Source: Symbiotaphrina buchneri
Lineage: Eukaryota > Ascomycota > Symbiotaphrinales > Symbiotaphrinaceae
NCBI GenBank assembly: GCA_001599915.1
Contig: BCIG01000006.1
Coordinates: forward strand, 1 to 64,000
DNA: 64,000 nt
Direction: 5' to 3'
Part shown: positions 46,625-61,161 of the stretch, in pieces
Position numbering within the stretch: position 1 is the stretch's first letter
Layout of the letters: each line of letters starts with the position of its first letter
The notes under the pieces: model-generated
What the model was told of the DNA's origin: nothing
Seen by the model: only the letters and a program-made list of their open reading frames with translations
Database searches by the model: none
Translations under genes and position numbers: made by a program

Positions 46625-48527
46625 ATGGCAGTATCAACTCCCACCACCACCAATGGCAACCGCAGCCCCAACCCTCCCTCCTCCGAGCCCAAACCCACCA
46701 CCGGCCGACTCGCCGACCCCGAATCACAACGTCCCACCGCGGGCTATCAAAACATTGTGCGCTCTCCCACTCGGAACAGCCGCAGCAGCAGCACGACCAC
46801 CGACGACGCCAGCGCACGGCCCAGTCTGACGCACATCCGCTCGCACGTCTCGCAAGACATCGCCGTCTTCGAGGCCTCTTCATCCTCCTCCGACGATGCA
46901 GCGGGCCGGCGCGGGGGAGGCGCGTACCGCGAAGCCGGAGACGAGGTGTACGACCGGCTGTCGCCGTCGCGCAAGGTGCTGATCACGGCGGTGCTGTCGT
47001 GCTGCTCGTTCCTGGCACCCATCTCGTCGACGACGGTGCTTTCTGCGGTGCCGGAGGTGGCGGCGACGTATCATACGACGGGCACGATTATTAATGTCTC
47101 GAATGCGGTCTACTTGATCTTCATGGGTATTGCGCCGGCGCTGTGGGGGCCGTTGAGTAATGTATGCTGTTCCAATTCCCCTTCCTCCCGCGACGGATAA
47201 TGTAAGAGGGACATTGCTGACGATTGGTGATGGCAGGTCTTCGGCCGCCGCTGGATCTGCATCCTCTGCGCAGCCATGTTCTTCGCTTTCTCCATCGGGA
47301 CCGCTCTGGCTCCTAACCTCGTCGCCTTCTACATCTTCCGCGCCCTGACCGCGCTGCAAGGCACCGCCTTCCTCGTCGTCGGCTCCAGCTGTCTCGGGGA
47401 CATCTACCGACCCGTATGCCCCCTTATCCCCCCTTCCCACCTCTCACTCCAGTCTAACACACCCGCAGACCGAACGCGCCACCGCCCTCAGCTGGTTCCT
47501 CTCGGGCACGCTCATCGGGCCCGCGCTGGGGCCTTTCATCGGCGGTATAATCGTCACGTACCGTTCCTGGCGGGACATTTTCTGGCTGCAAGCCGCACTC
47601 GGCGCTCTCTCCACGACACTAGTCTTCTTCTTCCTGCCCGAAACGATCCACTCCAAACGCAGCACCTCCCTCACCCACCTGCCTCCCCGCGCCAAAGCCG
47701 CCCAACTCTGGGCGTGGACGAACCCGCTGCGCATCGTGCGGCTATACCGCTATCCAAACCTCGCGATCACCGGTCTCGCCTCCTCCGCGCTGGTCTGGAA
47801 CATGTACTCGCTCCTAACGCCCATCCGCTACGTCCTCAACCCGCGCTTCCACCTCTCCTCGCCCATGCAAGCCGGGCTCTTCTACCTCGCGCCCGGATGC
47901 GGGTATCTCGCCGGCACATTCCTCGGCGGGCGGTGGGCCGACCACTACGTGAAAAAGTACATCGCGATGCGCGGCGGCGTGCGGGTCCCCGAAGACCGGT
48001 TACGGAGCTGCCTGCCGTTCATGGGCGTGGTGATTCCAGGGTGCATGCCGATCTACGGCTGGAGCGTGGAGAAAGCCGTGGGCGGCGTCGCGCTGCCCGT
48101 GATCGTCATGTTCGCGCAGGGCGTCGCGCAGCTGTTCTGCTTCCCGAGTCTCAACACGTATTGTCTGGATGTCATGCAGGCGCGCTCCAGCGAGGTCGTG
48201 GCGGGGAATTATATGGTGCGGTATGTCTTCGCCGCGGCGGGCAGTGCGTCCGTCCTCCCGGCCGTGGAGAAGATTGGCGTCGGCTGGTTCAGTACGATTT
48301 CGGCGGTGTTATTGGTGGGCGCGACGTTGGCGACGTGGGCGACGGCGCAGTGGGGCGGGAAGTGGCGTGAGGAGATGCTTGAGAAGAAGGAGAGGAAGAA
48401 GAGCGCGCATTTGGAGGAGGAGGATGCGGAGGGAGAGGAGGAGCGTGGTGATGACGGGCATGGGGAGCGGCAGGCGGGGCCGAATGAGGTCCCCGCCCAG
48501 GATGTCGTTACGCAGGAGAAGATCTAA
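46625..48527 (+). CDS. MFS transporter, 12-TM DHA1 type
   Basis: Three exons (46625-47161, 47237-47413, 47469-48527; introns 75 and 55 nt) give 590 aa. About 115 hydrophilic N-terminal residues rich in Ser/Pro/Thr precede SPSRKVLITAVLSCCSFLAP. TM2/TM3 hold the MFS loop SNVFGRRWICILCA (G-x-x-x-G-R-R) and motif C-like LSWFLSGTLIGPALGPFIGG, followed by YRSWRDIFWLQAALG. A charged C-terminal tail (KERKKSAHLEEEDAEGEEE) is cytosolic. Close fungal relatives are itaconate/quinate/aminotriazole-type exporters; no substrate can be assigned. Divergent from the MCT-like gene. Confidence 0.9.
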
Positions 48528-49198
48528 TGAGATGATGTGTGGTTCCAGAGAGGACGGAGATGGCGTACTGCATTCTGGGGCGTTTTGTTTTTCATTCTGA
48601 TGCATTCGCTGCTGCTAGGTAAAGTTAGAGAGAGAGGATACACTCAAGGCGTTGCGGAGAACCAGCGGGCATCCATTAGAAATGACTGCTTAACACAGGA
48701 TTCCTTGGACAAGATAAAAGTCGCTAGGTATAATGTCAAAGACAAAATCACTTCAAAGCCTCGATATCCATGCCCATCTCAAACCCGCGTATCCTCAACT
48801 ATACATCTTGCCTTCCAGCGGATCGTCGTGATCGATGAAGAAGAAAGTGATGAGCTTCAATTCAATTGCTCTAGGTACAAGAAGATCGAACTTTTCGCGC
48901 TCAAGAAGGTAAATCCATCTGGCTTATGTATACATGTTGTTCCCAGCCGCCCAATTCGCCCTTGCATACTGTCCGTACGCCTCCCCACAACATCCGTCGT
49001 GACCTGCTGGCACGGGGTCGGGCGATGTCAACACATCGGCCCCTGCGCAGCAGTGGCTCGCTGCAGCCGCAGGCCGCGACAAACTCGTAGGCTCACCTGC
49101 CCGTGCCTGCTTTTGCCAGGACACCGATAAGTCTTCACACCTTTCCATCTGCTTGTGTATCTCCATCTGCTCCACATTCCCAAACAACTCCCATCATC
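48528..49198. other. Convergent intergenic region
   Basis: 671 bp between the 3' ends of a transporter and a cell-wall-type protein gene. No coding sequence recognised. Confidence 0.5.
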
Positions 49199-51212
49199 TC
49201 ACGCAGTCACTGTAACCGTACTCGTCATCACACTCGCAACAGTAACCATATCCGTAACCGTAACCGTGACCGTAATAGTTGGCGCCTCCGCATCGACACT
49301 GCTGGCTGCAGCAGCCGTAGGTGACACAGCCGCCAGGGTCAGACCCGGGATGGACACCGTGCTGGGATTGACGGGGATGATCGTGATGCCCGGCCCTGCT
49401 GAAGAAGATGCTGCTGTAACAGCGGCAGCTGCAGGCGTGGACGATGAAGGCGTAGTGGCGACGGCTGCTGCGGCGCTTGATGAAGTTGGTGTAGCTGCTG
49501 CTGCGACGGTGGAAGACGATGTAGTCGATGGATCTGCCTCGGCGGAGGATGTCGCTGCTGCATCAGCAGAAGGTGATGACGACGATGCCGCTGCCACAGA
49601 GGCGGACGATGCGATAGTTGATGCCTCGGTTGTCAATGCCGAAGAGGGGGCTGCAGCGGCGGAAGCCGACGTGGAGGCCACAGCCGTCGTTGCACTGGCG
49701 ACGCTCACAGCTGCAGATGACGTCGAGGCCGCAGCCTCCGAGATTCCCAACGCGATCTTGGCATTGGCATCTGTATCACAGGCTACATACACACCAGCCA
49801 TGTCGCCCAGTGGAAGAACCCAGCAGCTGGTGTCCTGCGTGCAGGAATCGAAGTCGTACTGGCCGGCGCTGTTGCATGTAGCGATTTGGTTGTCGATGCA
49901 GGCCGCATGGTACATCTCATTGTTAGGATCGCACGAGGAATTGGCCGAAAGCTCTGCAAAGATTTCCATGTAGCCGAATGCCATGGCGATGTTGGCTGCT
50001 TCAAGAGCGGAGGTAGCAGTGGGGACCGGCTCCGTCCTAGTTGTGGAAGTCGTAACCACAGAGCTCGACGATGCTGCCGCACTAACTGCTGCAGACGTTG
50101 ATGAGCTCGCAGCTGCAGCAGAGCTCGATAGCGCAGCGCTGGATGCAGCAGCAGTAACCGCAGCGCTGGATACACTGCTTGCCACTGCTACACTGGACGA
50201 GGCAGCAACAACAGCAGTAGTAGATATACTGCTTGCAACTGCTGCAACTGACGAAGCGGAAGCTGCTGCAGCGCTGGCAGATGCTTGACCAGGGCTAGAG
50301 ATAGGGAGAGTAGAAACCGTTCCTGCATTCGCAACTGGTGCACTGCTTGCGGCAGCTGCAGCACTGGTGACAGCCGCAGCACTGGTGACAGCTGCAGCAC
50401 TAGAGGCAGCTGCAGTACTCGCAATCGCCGCGCTCGTCCCACTGTTGGCAGCAACAGGCGTCTCAGCAGTTGCGGAGCTCGTGACAGCGACCGCCGACGA
50501 GGCGGCACTCGCGGCTTCCGGTGATGAGATTGGCAGCGAGACGCTGATAAAGGTCGCGGCAACCGATTCCGCGCTGGATGCAGCTGCAGCTGAGACGGTC
50601 CCGGGTGCACTAGAAGTGGAAGACGCGCCTGCAATTTCGGCTCCTGCCGAGGAGCTCGATGCACTCGCAACTGCAGCTGCACCTGAAGGGGTCACGCCTA
50701 CCACCGTTGCAGTCGTTCCTGAATCCAGAGATGATATAGGAAGAGAGACTGTTATGAATGTTACGGCGACGGATTGTGCTGCAGCAGATTGCGCAGCAGA
50801 CTGCACGGTAGATTGCGAGGTCACGGCTACCGACGAAGCCGCGGCTACTGCCTCGCTTGTAGTTGTTGCGGCAGCCGCATTTGCTCCTGCAGCTTCACTA
50901 CTAGGAGAAGATATTGGTAGAGAAAAGGTAATGAACGTTGGTTCTACCGATTGTTCCAAAGCTGGTGCTGAACTTGAGATCCCCACTTGTGTAACCGCCG
51001 TAGCATTTGCAGCTTCCTCAACTGCAGCCACCTCTTTTGATGCTTTTATATTGACATATCTAAAGAAGAGTACACCGTCAGTATACCCGATGAAAGAAGG
51101 CAAGGAGGCTGTCCACTCACCGATTGTATCTGGCTTCCTGTCTCAGCGGACTGGCCGTGACTATGCCGGACGCCAGCAAGGCGGAAAGAACGTAGAATAA
51201 GAACCACATCAT
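49199..51212 (-). CDS. Secreted Ser/Ala-rich protein with CBM19-like domain
   Basis: Two exons (51212-51121, 51059-49199; 61-nt intron) give 650 aa. Exon 1 encodes a signal peptide (MMWFLFYVLSALLASGIVTA). Most of the protein is Ser/Ala/Val/Thr-rich and expected to be heavily O-mannosylated. In the N-terminal half a module recurs: EPTFITFSLPISSP, AVTFITVSLPISSL, AATFISVSLPISSP and a shorter STLPISSP. Residues about 407-460 form a compact Cys domain (CDPNNEMYHAACIDNQIATC, then CTQDTSCWVLPLGDMAGVYVACDT) with the spacing and ALP-like motif of fungal CBM19 chitin-binding modules. The tail is again Ser/Ala-rich and ends TSTVTVTA without a clear GPI signal. A cell-wall location is likely. Confidence 0.78.
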
Positions 51213-52167
51213 GGCGCGCTCTGCGAAGCCGTGGTTCAAGCTCGAAGAGAACGTGGAGTTATCTCAAAAGAAAGAACGAGGTCAAAGAAAGGCCTCCAGG
51301 GCCTGCTCAAGCTCCTGGCCTGACAAAGAAAGTAGATGAGAAGAGAAGGAGAGGAGATGCATGAACAGCGACGGGATGTGAGACGCGGCAAGAGAATGAC
51401 GACGTTCAGGAGCCTGAAGCGTCGAGCTTGTAGCAAAGAGAATAAGGAAGGGGAAGTCAGGACCCGGAAACCGGGGGTAGTGTCCAGGGTATGCGGCGGA
51501 TACAGCCATCTTTTGTACCTGGGCGACAGCAATACTGACAATAGCATGTGGGTACTTTTGCACAATAACTAGCTTCGTGAAAGCTTGTCGTGGATCACCC
51601 GCTCTGTAACCGCTGGCTAATCACCATAGAATGTTGTTATTATTAGTCACTTGTCCTCTACTTTCGTGAATGGCCCTGTTTCTCAATTCCAGGCGCCGAG
51701 AACGTGACACGGACATCGCCGACCACAAAGCCATTTTGATGAGAAGTCGAAGTTCGGGGCAGTTTCATATCAGCCTGAGAAACATCGGGAGTGTTGGAAT
51801 TGAGACGTCGTAGCCTGTCGTTGAAACCACTTTGACGCGGCTCTTGTCGGACGTTTTGGCTACCCGCGCCAGGGGTCGCGTCGGTGCATTTGATTGGCCA
51901 ATGCCAACCTCACCCGTAAGCCTAGGATAACCTCATGGAAGAAACATGCCTTTGAGGTCAACCAGACAATGACAAGGTCCACAGATCAACCGCGGAAGTG
52001 GGATTCTCATTGCCGGAAATTAGATCCTATTTCTTCCTCTATATCGTAGACGTCATAAGGCTTAAAGACACACTCTACCAACCACATATCCCCGCTCAGC
52101 CCATCAACAACATGCACTAGATTCCGCCAACCTCAAAGCAAGCCATAAGCTGACCAAGCAACATGTT
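51213..52167. other. Intergenic region, nothing recognised
   Basis: 955 bp upstream of the CBM19-like gene and downstream of the carboxylesterase. No gene or clear regulatory motif found. Confidence 0.5.
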
Positions 52168-54619
<2,452 letters not shown>

Positions 54620-55514
54620 CGTTCACACGTCCGCGAGCTAGAGGGACTCCTGCTGCATATATCATATCTTTGGGACCAAAATACACCGTCCGCAGAAGAG
54701 ACGGTTGTACAGGGTTGCAGGCAAAGGCCAGATCCGTCCGTTGGACGCGTACTCAGGGCCTCGCATGCGTACGGCTCAGCGGTATCGGCAGCTAAGGCCG
54801 CCATACCGAATTATCTCTATTAAGATATGTCTCTGAACGTAGGGGCACGCAGTTGTGGATGCATGGAGTAAAGTACGCCCTCAAAGTTTTGGCAGAATAT
54901 GAGTCTATGTGTGCATGGGGTTAGCGATGGCGGGGTTAAGCTTTCGACCACGGGGACAAAGGGATGGTCTGGAACTAATCAGCTGCCGATAACCGCACTA
55001 GTCCAGCCTCAAAAGTACAAGCATGTGCAGTACTCGTACCATGTTCTGAATGGGAAAACAAGAGATCAGGAGAGTTTCTCTAAAAGGAGCTTGGGATGAT
55101 GGGCATGGCCTAGGCGTTCAACTGGGCGTGTTGACAGAAAGCAACAGGGCAAATGCTGAAGAGAAGCGGAAATCTCACATTCAGATCGATAACGGCCAAC
55201 TGCCGAAGGAACCTCTGCCGATAACTGGCAGGCTTGTCATGAATGCCATCTATCGCATCGACATACTGCTCTTCTGAAGCAGTCACTCTATCGTCCAACG
55301 GGATTTCATTCGACAAACTGCACCCTACCGGAGTCAAGAGATAGTAGCGGGAAAACACAGTGCATTTCAGTGCCCTAGCACAGTTCGCGAAGGTCATCTT
55401 GGGGCCCTTATCTGGCCGCCAAGGCGGAATGGGTTGCTAGTCAATGACAAGACTGTTGGCCTCCTGCTCTCACAGCGGCTTCAGAGATATTTCGCTTCTT
55501 GAAAGCCCACATTC
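54620..55514. other. Intergenic region, nothing recognised
   Basis: 895 bp at the transition from accessory genes to the conserved block. No coding sequence supported. Confidence 0.5.
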
Positions 55515-56861
55515 TTACGCGGGCTTCCGCAAGGTGGGAGGAGTCGGTAGCCGCTCGAAAGCATCATCGTCCCCGTCGCTTTCCAGAGACGCTCCGTTGT
55601 CAGGGTGTTTTCGTTCTCCCTCCTTGACCGTATTCCCATTAGCTTGTGGCGCCTTCTCTTCATCAGTAGTGCCCTCGTCTGTTCCCTTCAACACCCCTCC
55701 CTTTCTCTTCGGTACAACCTTAACAAAGGCCTCTCCCCAGTCTCCACACTCCAGCCATCTTAGCATGATCTCCACCACATGGTTCGTTGCAAGTACATAT
55801 CTGCTGCTCATTTTGAGATAGTCTCCAATGGGAAGCTTGGCAGTTTGTATACCACGCTCAACTGCCCGTTTGTAGCATATGCCTTTGTGCCGGTTATGGT
55901 CAACAAGGCCCCCTACAATGTACGTCGAGTACGGCTTCAGACGGGTCAGGGTATTGGGTGATTCAGAAGAGAGGTAGACAATCTCCCCTTCATCCATGGA
56001 GCCAGTGTCTCCATTTAGCTGCTGCAGCGGTTCTTCTCTTGCGTCACCCTCCCCGTTGGTTTTGTCGTCAACCAAGACCTTGCTCGAGGATACATCCACC
56101 TCGGCCTCAGAAAGCTCAGCCAATGCACCCGCTATCTTGCCTCCACCTTTGCTTTTCATTACAGCTTTAGCCTCTTCGGCTGCCTGTACAAAGTCTTTGT
56201 CCGTAAATTTTACTCCTTTCCAGCTATTGTGCGTATTGCTCAAGACAGTCTCGTAACGTTCCTTCAGCTTCCCACCAAAACTCGAAACCACCAGGTGTGA
56301 TCTAAAATGCGCCTGTTTATTGTCCGAATATGATCGTGTAAGCTGTGCGCTGAGGGATATCCGTTCTTTATCCAGCATGTAATCATCGAAATCGCAGTCC
56401 AGCAATATGGTAATTGGTACAAGCGTTGAGCGGGGAGCTTGTGCCTTAGCCGTGTTGCTCGAGGCGTTGCTCGGATCTCCGTTGGCAGCTTCAGCCCTCT
56501 TCCTTTCCTTCTTCTCTTTCTTTTTCTCCTTCCGCTTTTCTTTGCGAGAGTCTCGCCCCTCCTCCCAAAGCTGTTGCTTCCTGAGCTTTTTCAAGGCATT
56601 CTTGGATATCGGCTGCCCGTTTGCGTCGAGAATTGGGGCCCGCTTGGATTCGGCTTCTGCTCCCTCAGCTGTACTCTCCCCAACCTGCTCATGTATGGCA
56701 TGGTCAGAGCCCGCTCCGTCGTTGGCTGCTATTTCGTGGTGGTTTGAGGACTGTGCAGGCTGGGAAGTTGTGGCGGCACCTTCAGCGCCTTGTGATGCCA
56801 GAGCTGGAGCTCCACAGTTGTCAAGCTTTTGCATCTTCCGCGGCCGTTCGCTTTCCTCCAT
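55515..56861 (-). CDS. TRM10: tRNA (guanine-N1-)-methyltransferase TRM10 homologue
   Basis: Intronless, 448 aa. Trm10 methylates N1 of guanosine 9 in tRNAs using S-adenosylmethionine and has a SPOUT fold. The N-terminus is disordered, then a Lys-rich helix (KEKRKEKKKEKKERKRAE) binds tRNA. The catalytic domain starts ITILLDCDFDDYMLDKE, continues SLSAQLTRSYSDNKQA and YLSSESPNTLTRLKPYSTYI, and has the SAM loop GGLVDHNRHKGICYKRA and KLPIGDYLKMSSRYVLATNHVVEIM. Family Asp and Asn positions are present. An insert of about 60 acidic/Gly residues before IVYLSSESP is usual in filamentous fungi. It is divergent from the GRIM-19 gene with 213 bp between starts. Confidence 0.94.
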   Translation of the reverse strand: MEESERPRKMQKLDNCGAPALASQGAEGAATTSQPAQSSNHHEIAANDGAGSDHAIHEQVGESTAEGAEAESKRAPILDANGQPISKNALKKLRKQQLWEEGRDSRKEKRKEKKKEKKERKRAEAANGDPSNASSNTAKAQAPRSTLVPITILLDCDFDDYMLDKERISLSAQLTRSYSDNKQAHFRSHLVVSSFGGKLKERYETVLSNTHNSWKGVKFTDKDFVQAAEEAKAVMKSKGGGKIAGALAELSEAEVDVSSSKVLVDDKTNGEGDAREEPLQQLNGDTGSMDEGEIVYLSSESPNTLTRLKPYSTYIVGGLVDHNRHKGICYKRAVERGIQTAKLPIGDYLKMSSRYVLATNHVVEIMLRWLECGDWGEAFVKVVPKRKGGVLKGTDEGTTDEEKAPQANGNTVKEGERKHPDNGASLESDGDDDAFERLPTPPTLRKPA

Positions 56862-57074
56862 ATCTGGTTCCAGGGACGCTCACAATCGGATATTGAATGC
56901 CAGTCGAACTCTCTACAAGCTGAGCCAACAAAGTCCGGACCACAGTAGCGCCAAGCTTAATACGGTTAGCCTAATTTTCAATGTTTTAGTCACATGATGC
57001 CCTCCGCATCCACCACCTCCGAACCTCAATTCGAGATCCTGAGATCAGCTAGGGTCACGCATTCCACAGCCACA

Positions 57075-57670
57075 ATGCCTCAGGATCTACCCCCGACAGG
57101 CGGCTACGAGCCTGTGCAATATAAGGTACGACTAATGCGACTCCAACAGATTCATGCAGAACGTTTCGACAGTTGAAATCTGCAATAAGAATGGAAACTT
57201 ATTGACCTCTGAATAGCGCAACCTCCCCGTTCGCGGGTTCCGGCCAGCCGTATATCTTGGGATCGTGGGAGTGGTGATGACATATGGATTCTACAAGTAT
57301 GGAAAGGGAGCTCGGGAGCTGAAGTACGTCACCGCTCCGCTGTTGCTCTTGCGAATTGCCAGCGCAATGGAGGACTCCCGAAGCACAGCCGCTAACCTCT
57401 TATTCTTCCCAGTGAACTCGGCCGTGAGAAGATGTGGTCCCGCATCCATCTTATTCCACTTTTGCAAGCAGAAGAAGACCGCGACCAGGTCCGTCGGCAT
57501 TACGCCAATCAAGCACGCGAGAAGGAGTTGCTGGGAAGCGAGACACATGTTTACAATACGGATAAGTACGTCTTCAGTCAAGTTCGGGACTCAGATCTTA
57601 TGCTGATTCTGCGTCTTTAAGATTCGTGCGGCCCACTTTTGCGATTACACCACCGAATGTGACGAAATAG
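57075..57670 (+). CDS. Mitochondrial complex I subunit GRIM-19/NDUFA13
   Basis: Four exons (57075-57125, 57217-57323, 57413-57565, 57622-57670) give 119 aa, a typical fungal length. MPQDLPPTGGYEPVQYKRNLPVRGF matches the conserved start (split here over the first intron), followed by one transmembrane helix (VYLGIVGVVMTYGFYKYG) and the matrix helix LGREKMWSRIHLIPLLQAEE. It ends KFVRPTFAITPPNVTK. The subunit is a membrane-arm accessory protein of NADH:ubiquinone oxidoreductase. The start is set by homology; an upstream in-frame ATG at 56994 would add an unrelated Ser/Thr-rich stretch. It shares a short bidirectional promoter with TRM10. Confidence 0.95.
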
Positions 57671-57989
57671 AAGTGGAGGCCTTTTATGAGAAGTCCCTGG
57701 AAAAGGGGAGATAGGAACGCCGGTCCACTGAGACCTATTTGTAAATAGCGGAATTACAAAGCTCCAATGGCCCCGGTGGGTGTCCATCTCGCCTTTCCTC
57801 TCAAGAGCACAAGAGCGTAGTCACCAGACGGTAATCTGCTTGGAACAACGCTTTGAACCATATGGAATACCCTCTTTCTCGAGGGACAAGGCCTTCTATT
57901 CTTCAGAACTCGGGCCCCAAATGCTATATAGTACACAAGAACGCCGGGTATGCTCGACTTCCACATCAACCATGCGGCTCCGGATAGCC

Positions 57990-58608
57990 CTACCGTCCTG
58001 TAGCAGCCCTTGCGACTTCCTCTCCAATCCTCCCCAAGCCTTCTGTCTTATTCCTGACGGCATCAAGCTGCTCCTCATTTTTCAGGCCCTTTTCCAGTCT
58101 CTTGCCGATCTTCCTTCCCTCCTCCGCTGCTACAGGACCACTTCCCATCCGCGCATCTTTCTGCGCCCTCGCTTCTCTGGGCGAACGAGGTCGATCTGTA
58201 TCCTTGCCCTTTCTCTCCTCCCTTCTCGCTACCTTTGCAGCCCTTTTTGCGTCTCTCTCCGCGACTCTCTCTTCCTCTGTCGGCACAGGCGGTCGCTCCG
58301 ACACTGGTGTACCGAAGGGCGCTATGATAGATGTGATGACGTGATGAACATGCTTGCTTGTCCTCCAGCCGGGCGCGATGCTTACGACGTCGCCTTCGCG
58401 GGTCGAGTCCCGAGGGTCGGAAACGAGAAGATTTGTTGGAGATGGGTAGGACTGCCACACAGGTAAGCTGGGGAATAGACCGACGATGTAATAGAGATGG
58501 CAAGCCCACCTTTCGAATGTGCGAGTTCCATTCTTGTTTTGCTATTCTGACTTTGACGCAGCGCATCATCCTGCCGGCGGAGACCACGACGCCGGCAAGG
58601 GGTGCCAT
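57990..58608 (-). CDS. Mitochondrial small ribosomal subunit protein uS17m
   Basis: Two exons (58608-58510, 58451-57990; 58-nt intron) give 186 aa. MAPLAGVVVSAGRMMRCVKVRI is a bS17/uS17 OB-fold start. The splice continues SYPSPTNLLVSDPRDSTREG and DVVSIAPGWRTSKHVHHVIT, the characteristic rRNA-binding strand pair. A long basic and acidic coiled extension (EEERVAERDAKRAAKVARRE and beyond) is typical of fungal mitoribosomal S17 and roughly doubles the bacterial length. Divergent from COG6, with 282 bp between start codons. Confidence 0.92.
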
Positions 58609-58890
58609 GATGGCTTCCAGCTGTTGATAAAGCTGGGCGCAAGCCCTGTCCTCGGCGGAGTACTTAAAGAGTGGATGTCTTTATGCAAGACGCCGATTGC
58701 CCTCACACCTCTGAATTGCGTTGGATTGTTGCTCGAGACTTGATGGAGCCGCTCCGGATGTTCAGTAAAGCCCAACTTTTCGGCACCGGCAACTTCCGTC
58801 CGGTAGCTGCGAACCACTACCGCGACATTTAGCTCGTGTATTGAGCATTTCGACACCTTTCAGGGTGCAGCAAGCTGAAGCAGAGGCAAC
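58609..58890. promoter_or_regulatory. Bidirectional promoter between uS17m and COG6
   Basis: These 282 bp must serve both divergent housekeeping genes. No TATA box is evident, as is common for such promoters. Confidence 0.6.
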
Positions 58891-61161
58891 ATGGCTACTA
58901 GTTACTTCCAGGACAGGGCATCGCCCTCTCCGGTTGATCAATTGAATCTTTCTTCACCTCTTGCGACACCGCTGTCGCCATCAGGTGCCCCCACTCCGAG
59001 GTCGAGCGCCATTTCGAATAAGCTGTCCAGCGTGCTCTCTGCTTCGTATGCAGATCTCGACATTCGTGACGCATTTGAGACGCTCGATGCGAGAGGCATA
59101 CACAACACCGCGGAAACCCGGCGCCAACTGAGGCTGGATGTGCAGAAGGAGGTCATTGAGTGCAATGGCGAGATCGTTCGAGAGTTTGGGCAGGTTGCTG
59201 AGGTATACTCTAAAATTCACCCGTCCTTCAGGATCTTAGCTGACATGGGGTAGCAACTTAAACGGATCGGCACCATGGTGGATAGTCTAAATAAATACTG
59301 TGTCGAGATGCGAAGCCATATTTCCGCGGCGCATCAGGAGACTGCCCCTGTTTTGGAAGAAGCATCGTCTCTTATGACACAGAAAGAGCAGGTCGAGGGG
59401 AAGCAACAGCTGCTGGAGGCTTTCAATAAGCATTTTGTCATGTCTGATGACGAGCTCACGATTCTTACATCATCTGCAGAACCAGTGAACGACCAATTCT
59501 TCGCCGTGTTGGCAAGGGTAAAGAAAATACACGAAGACTGCGAACTATTGCTCGGCACCGAAAATCAGCGACTAGGTGTCGAGATCATGGAACAGAGTAC
59601 ACGCAACCTGGATGCAGGGTTCCAAAAGCTTTACAGATGGATCCAGAGAGAGTTCAAATCCCTCAACCTGGAGAATCCGCAGATAAGCGCTTCCATCCGC
59701 CGGGCATTGCGCGTCTTAGCAGAGCGCCCTACCCTTTTCCAGAGCTGCTTGGACTTCTTTGCCGAAGCTCGAGAGCAAGTACTTTCAGACGCCTTCTACA
59801 CTGCCTTAACAGGCTCATCATCGAACGCGGAAGTAGGAAGCTCAGCCAAGCCCATTGAGCTCTACGCTCATGACCCCTTGCGCTACATTGGGGACATGCT
59901 TGCATGGACACACTCCGCAACTGTTTCGGAGCGGGAAGCGCTTGAAAGCCTATTCATCTCCGAAGGAGACGAGATTGCCAAAGGCATCCAAGCTGGTCTG
60001 GAAAGTGAGCTATGGTCACGCAGTGCAGATGACGCCTCCGCTCCTATCTTCGACGGGCTGAAAGCACTCAACGAGCTGGTCGATCGAGATCTTGCTGGTG
60101 TAGCACAGATCCTTCGTCAACGTGTCGAGCAGACGATTCACAGTCACGAGGGCGTCAGTCTCTCCTACAAGACTGCAAACCTGATCAACTTCTACCGCCT
60201 CACATTCAGCAAGCTCCTCCCGGACCCGTCCGAGACCGCTCCCTCCAACCTCAGCAGCACGCTCTCCAACCTCGAAGACACCGCAATGCGGCACTTCCGC
60301 GCCGGGCTACAAGACGCTCTCGTCGCCGCCCAAGCCGAGCTGTCCGCTCCCCTCACCGACCTCGAGCCGCCCGAGTTCCTCACAACCGCCCTCGACGACC
60401 TCAAAGCGATCCTCAAAAGCTACGACGGCTCGCTGGTATCCCTGCAAGACCGCGAAGCCGACTTCGCACCCATCCTCGCCCTCGCTCTCGAGCCGTTCAT
60501 GCGCTGCTGCGCCGCGCTCGCCAACGGCATGCCCGAGCCCGCCGCCAGCATCTTCCGCCTCAACTGCCTGCTCGCCGCGCACGGCGTGCTCGAGCCGTAC
60601 ACGTTTACCGCCGGCACGCGCGCCGCGTACAGCGACGTCATGGCGCAGCTACAAGACCAGCTCGTGGAGCACCAGCATGAATTCTTCATCGACGCCTCGG
60701 GCCTGGGACCACTCCTCTCCGCTATCACCTCCCTCCCGTCCCCTCCCCCTTCCTCACCACCTGCATCATCCTCATCTACCTCCCCTCCCGCACCAATCTA
60801 CTCCGCCGCTACTCTCCGCCCGCTCCTCACGCACCCAGCATTCTCCCTCGACGCCCTCGCGCAGACCTCGCAGGCGCTCGACGCGTTCCTGCCTACGGCG
60901 CTCATGGACGCGCATAACGCGCTGCACGGCCTGGCGAGCACGCGCGTCGTACATGCTGTGACGGCGCAAGGGGCGGAGAGGTTCGTGGCGGATTTTGAGA
61001 GGCTGGAGGAGGTGCTTATGGCGCTGGATGGTTTGGATCTGGGGGATGAAGCAGAAGGGAGGGAGGAAGGGAGCGAAGGGGAGGAGGAGGGAGCAGGCAG
61101 TAGAGGGTTGAGAAATGTCTTTCCGAGGACGAGCGGTGAGATTAGGGTCTTGCTTAGCTGA
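58891..61161 (+). CDS. COG6: Conserved oligomeric Golgi complex subunit 6 (COG6)
   Basis: Two exons (58891-59202, 59254-61161; 51-nt intron) give 739 aa. COG6 belongs to lobe B of the COG tethering complex for intra-Golgi retrograde vesicles. Family segments: [78 protein letters not shown], the DYRYIGDML-like stretch [15 protein letters not shown] and [14 protein letters not shown]. The N-terminal third is coiled coil and the rest alpha-helical CATCHR repeats. A Pro/Ser-rich loop (residues roughly 590-615) interrupts the helical part. The C-terminus has an acidic Gly/Glu stretch before [12 protein letters not shown]. Confidence 0.95.

Noticed and set aside
47276-48370. 364-aa open frame over the DHA1 transporter
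   Set aside because: It is an Arg/Pro-rich alternative frame that includes intron sequence; the true exons splice in another frame with clear MFS motifs.
49155-49973. Plus-strand 272-aa Asp/Ala-rich open frame, and a similar 277-aa frame at 50367-51200
   Set aside because: Both are antisense images of the Ser/Ala-rich wall protein, created by its biased codons.
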